Position numbers and translations under genes: made by a program. Below, in pieces: positions 6,264 to 6,613 of a DNA stretch of 6,613 nucleotides. Under the pieces are notes generated by a model. That model worked only from the letters and a program-made list of their open reading frames with translations, was not told the origin of the DNA and made no database searches. Each line of letters starts with the position of its first letter. The first letter of the stretch is position 1. The stretch spans positions 1 to 6,613 of the forward strand of contig JAHIUL010000178.1 in assembly GCA_018817195.1 (NCBI GenBank). The letters are read 5' to 3'. The stretch is from Candidatus Margulisiibacteriota bacterium (GTDB taxonomy: Bacteria; Margulisbacteria; WOR-1; O2-12-FULL-45-9).

Positions 6264-6613
6264 TTAAATTAGAGAACTTAACCAAATATTTTGACCAATT
6301 AAAAGTCCTGCAGGGGGTAAACCTTGAAGTAAAAGATGGCGAATCTTTAGCTGTCATTGGCCCGTCAGGCTGCGGCAAGAGCACTTTGCTTAAACTGCTG
6401 ATCCGGCTGGAAGAGCCGACCAGCGGCAGGATTATTATTAATAATATGGACGTGCATTCGTTATCTGAGGACGGCCTGACTAACTTAAGGAAAAAAGTCG
6501 GGTTTGTTTTTCAGAGCGCGGCCCTTTTTGATTCCATGAATGTTTATGAGAATGTGGCTTTTGCCCTGCGCGCCCACACGAAATATGATGAGCCAAAGAT
6601 CGCCAAAATTATC
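6260..6613 (+). CDS. mlaF: MlaF-family ABC transporter ATP-binding protein, 3'-partial
   Basis: The frame starts at ATG 6260, which overlaps the permease stop by 4 nt (ATGA), and is open to the window end (118 codons). It matches the nucleotide-binding subunit that powers the MlaE permease. Walker A is GPSGCGKST at residues 34-42, and the Q-loop is VFQSAALFDSMNVYENVAF with Q85. ALFDSM directly after the Q-loop Gln is characteristic of the MlaF/Ttg2A group. The A-loop aromatic is probably Y10 or F11 (LTKYFDQLKVL). The ABC signature, Walker B and H-loop lie beyond the window, at residues normally above 130, so activity cannot be judged. No Shine-Dalgarno is visible; coupling to the permease is likely. 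The order here is permease then ATPase, whereas E. coli has mlaF-mlaE-mlaD. An mlaD-type (MCE domain) gene would be expected next. Confidence 0.93.
   Translation, partial: MIKLENLTKYFDQLKVLQGVNLEVKDGESLAVIGPSGCGKSTLLKLLIRLEEPTSGRIIINNMDVHSLSEDGLTNLRKKVGFVFQSAALFDSMNVYENVAFALRAHTKYDEPKIAKII

Overview
The window holds seven genes, all on the + strand, packed almost without gaps. The first (5' end missing) and the last (3' end missing) run off the window edges. Six of the seven can be named by family; none is a recognised named gene cluster as a whole. The organism looks like a diderm (outer-membrane) bacterium with moderate GC. It has an Mla-type ABC transporter (permease plus ATPase), an outer-membrane beta-barrel of the PorV type carrying SLH (S-layer homology) domains, and large secreted Ig/FN3 proteins. 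SLH-bearing outer-membrane proteins plus PorV-like barrels suggest an uncultivated lineage near Cyanobacteria, such as Margulisbacteria/WOR-1 (Saganbacteria), or a similar candidate phylum. That placement is inference from gene content only.

Positions 1-4320 form a cell-surface block. It starts with a secreted protein whose surviving part is a Thr-rich linker, a Big_5-type Ig domain, a second Ig-like domain and a FlgD-like C-terminal domain. Next comes a 656-aa PorV/UPF0164-like barrel fused to an Ig-like domain and three SLH domains. Third is a secreted protein with an N-terminal module shared with the first gene, two FN3/Ig-like domains and a terminal DUF11-type domain. The three probably make or anchor a surface or periplasmic structure.

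Positions 4333-6613 form a housekeeping and envelope-lipid block: acpS (holo-ACP synthase, activates acyl carrier protein), nnrD (NAD(P)H-hydrate repair), an MlaE-family permease and the start of its MlaF-family ATPase. The common link is the cell envelope: AcpS feeds fatty-acid synthesis and MlaE/MlaF moves phospholipid between membranes. NnrD is a metabolite-repair enzyme often found beside acpS.

Neighbouring genes overlap by 8, 1, 14, 23 and 4 nt, with one 12-nt gap before acpS (4321-4332). The window therefore looks like one transcription unit with translational coupling, or two units split at that gap, where a weak candidate promoter can be seen. I found no RNA genes, CRISPR arrays, transposons or convincing terminators.
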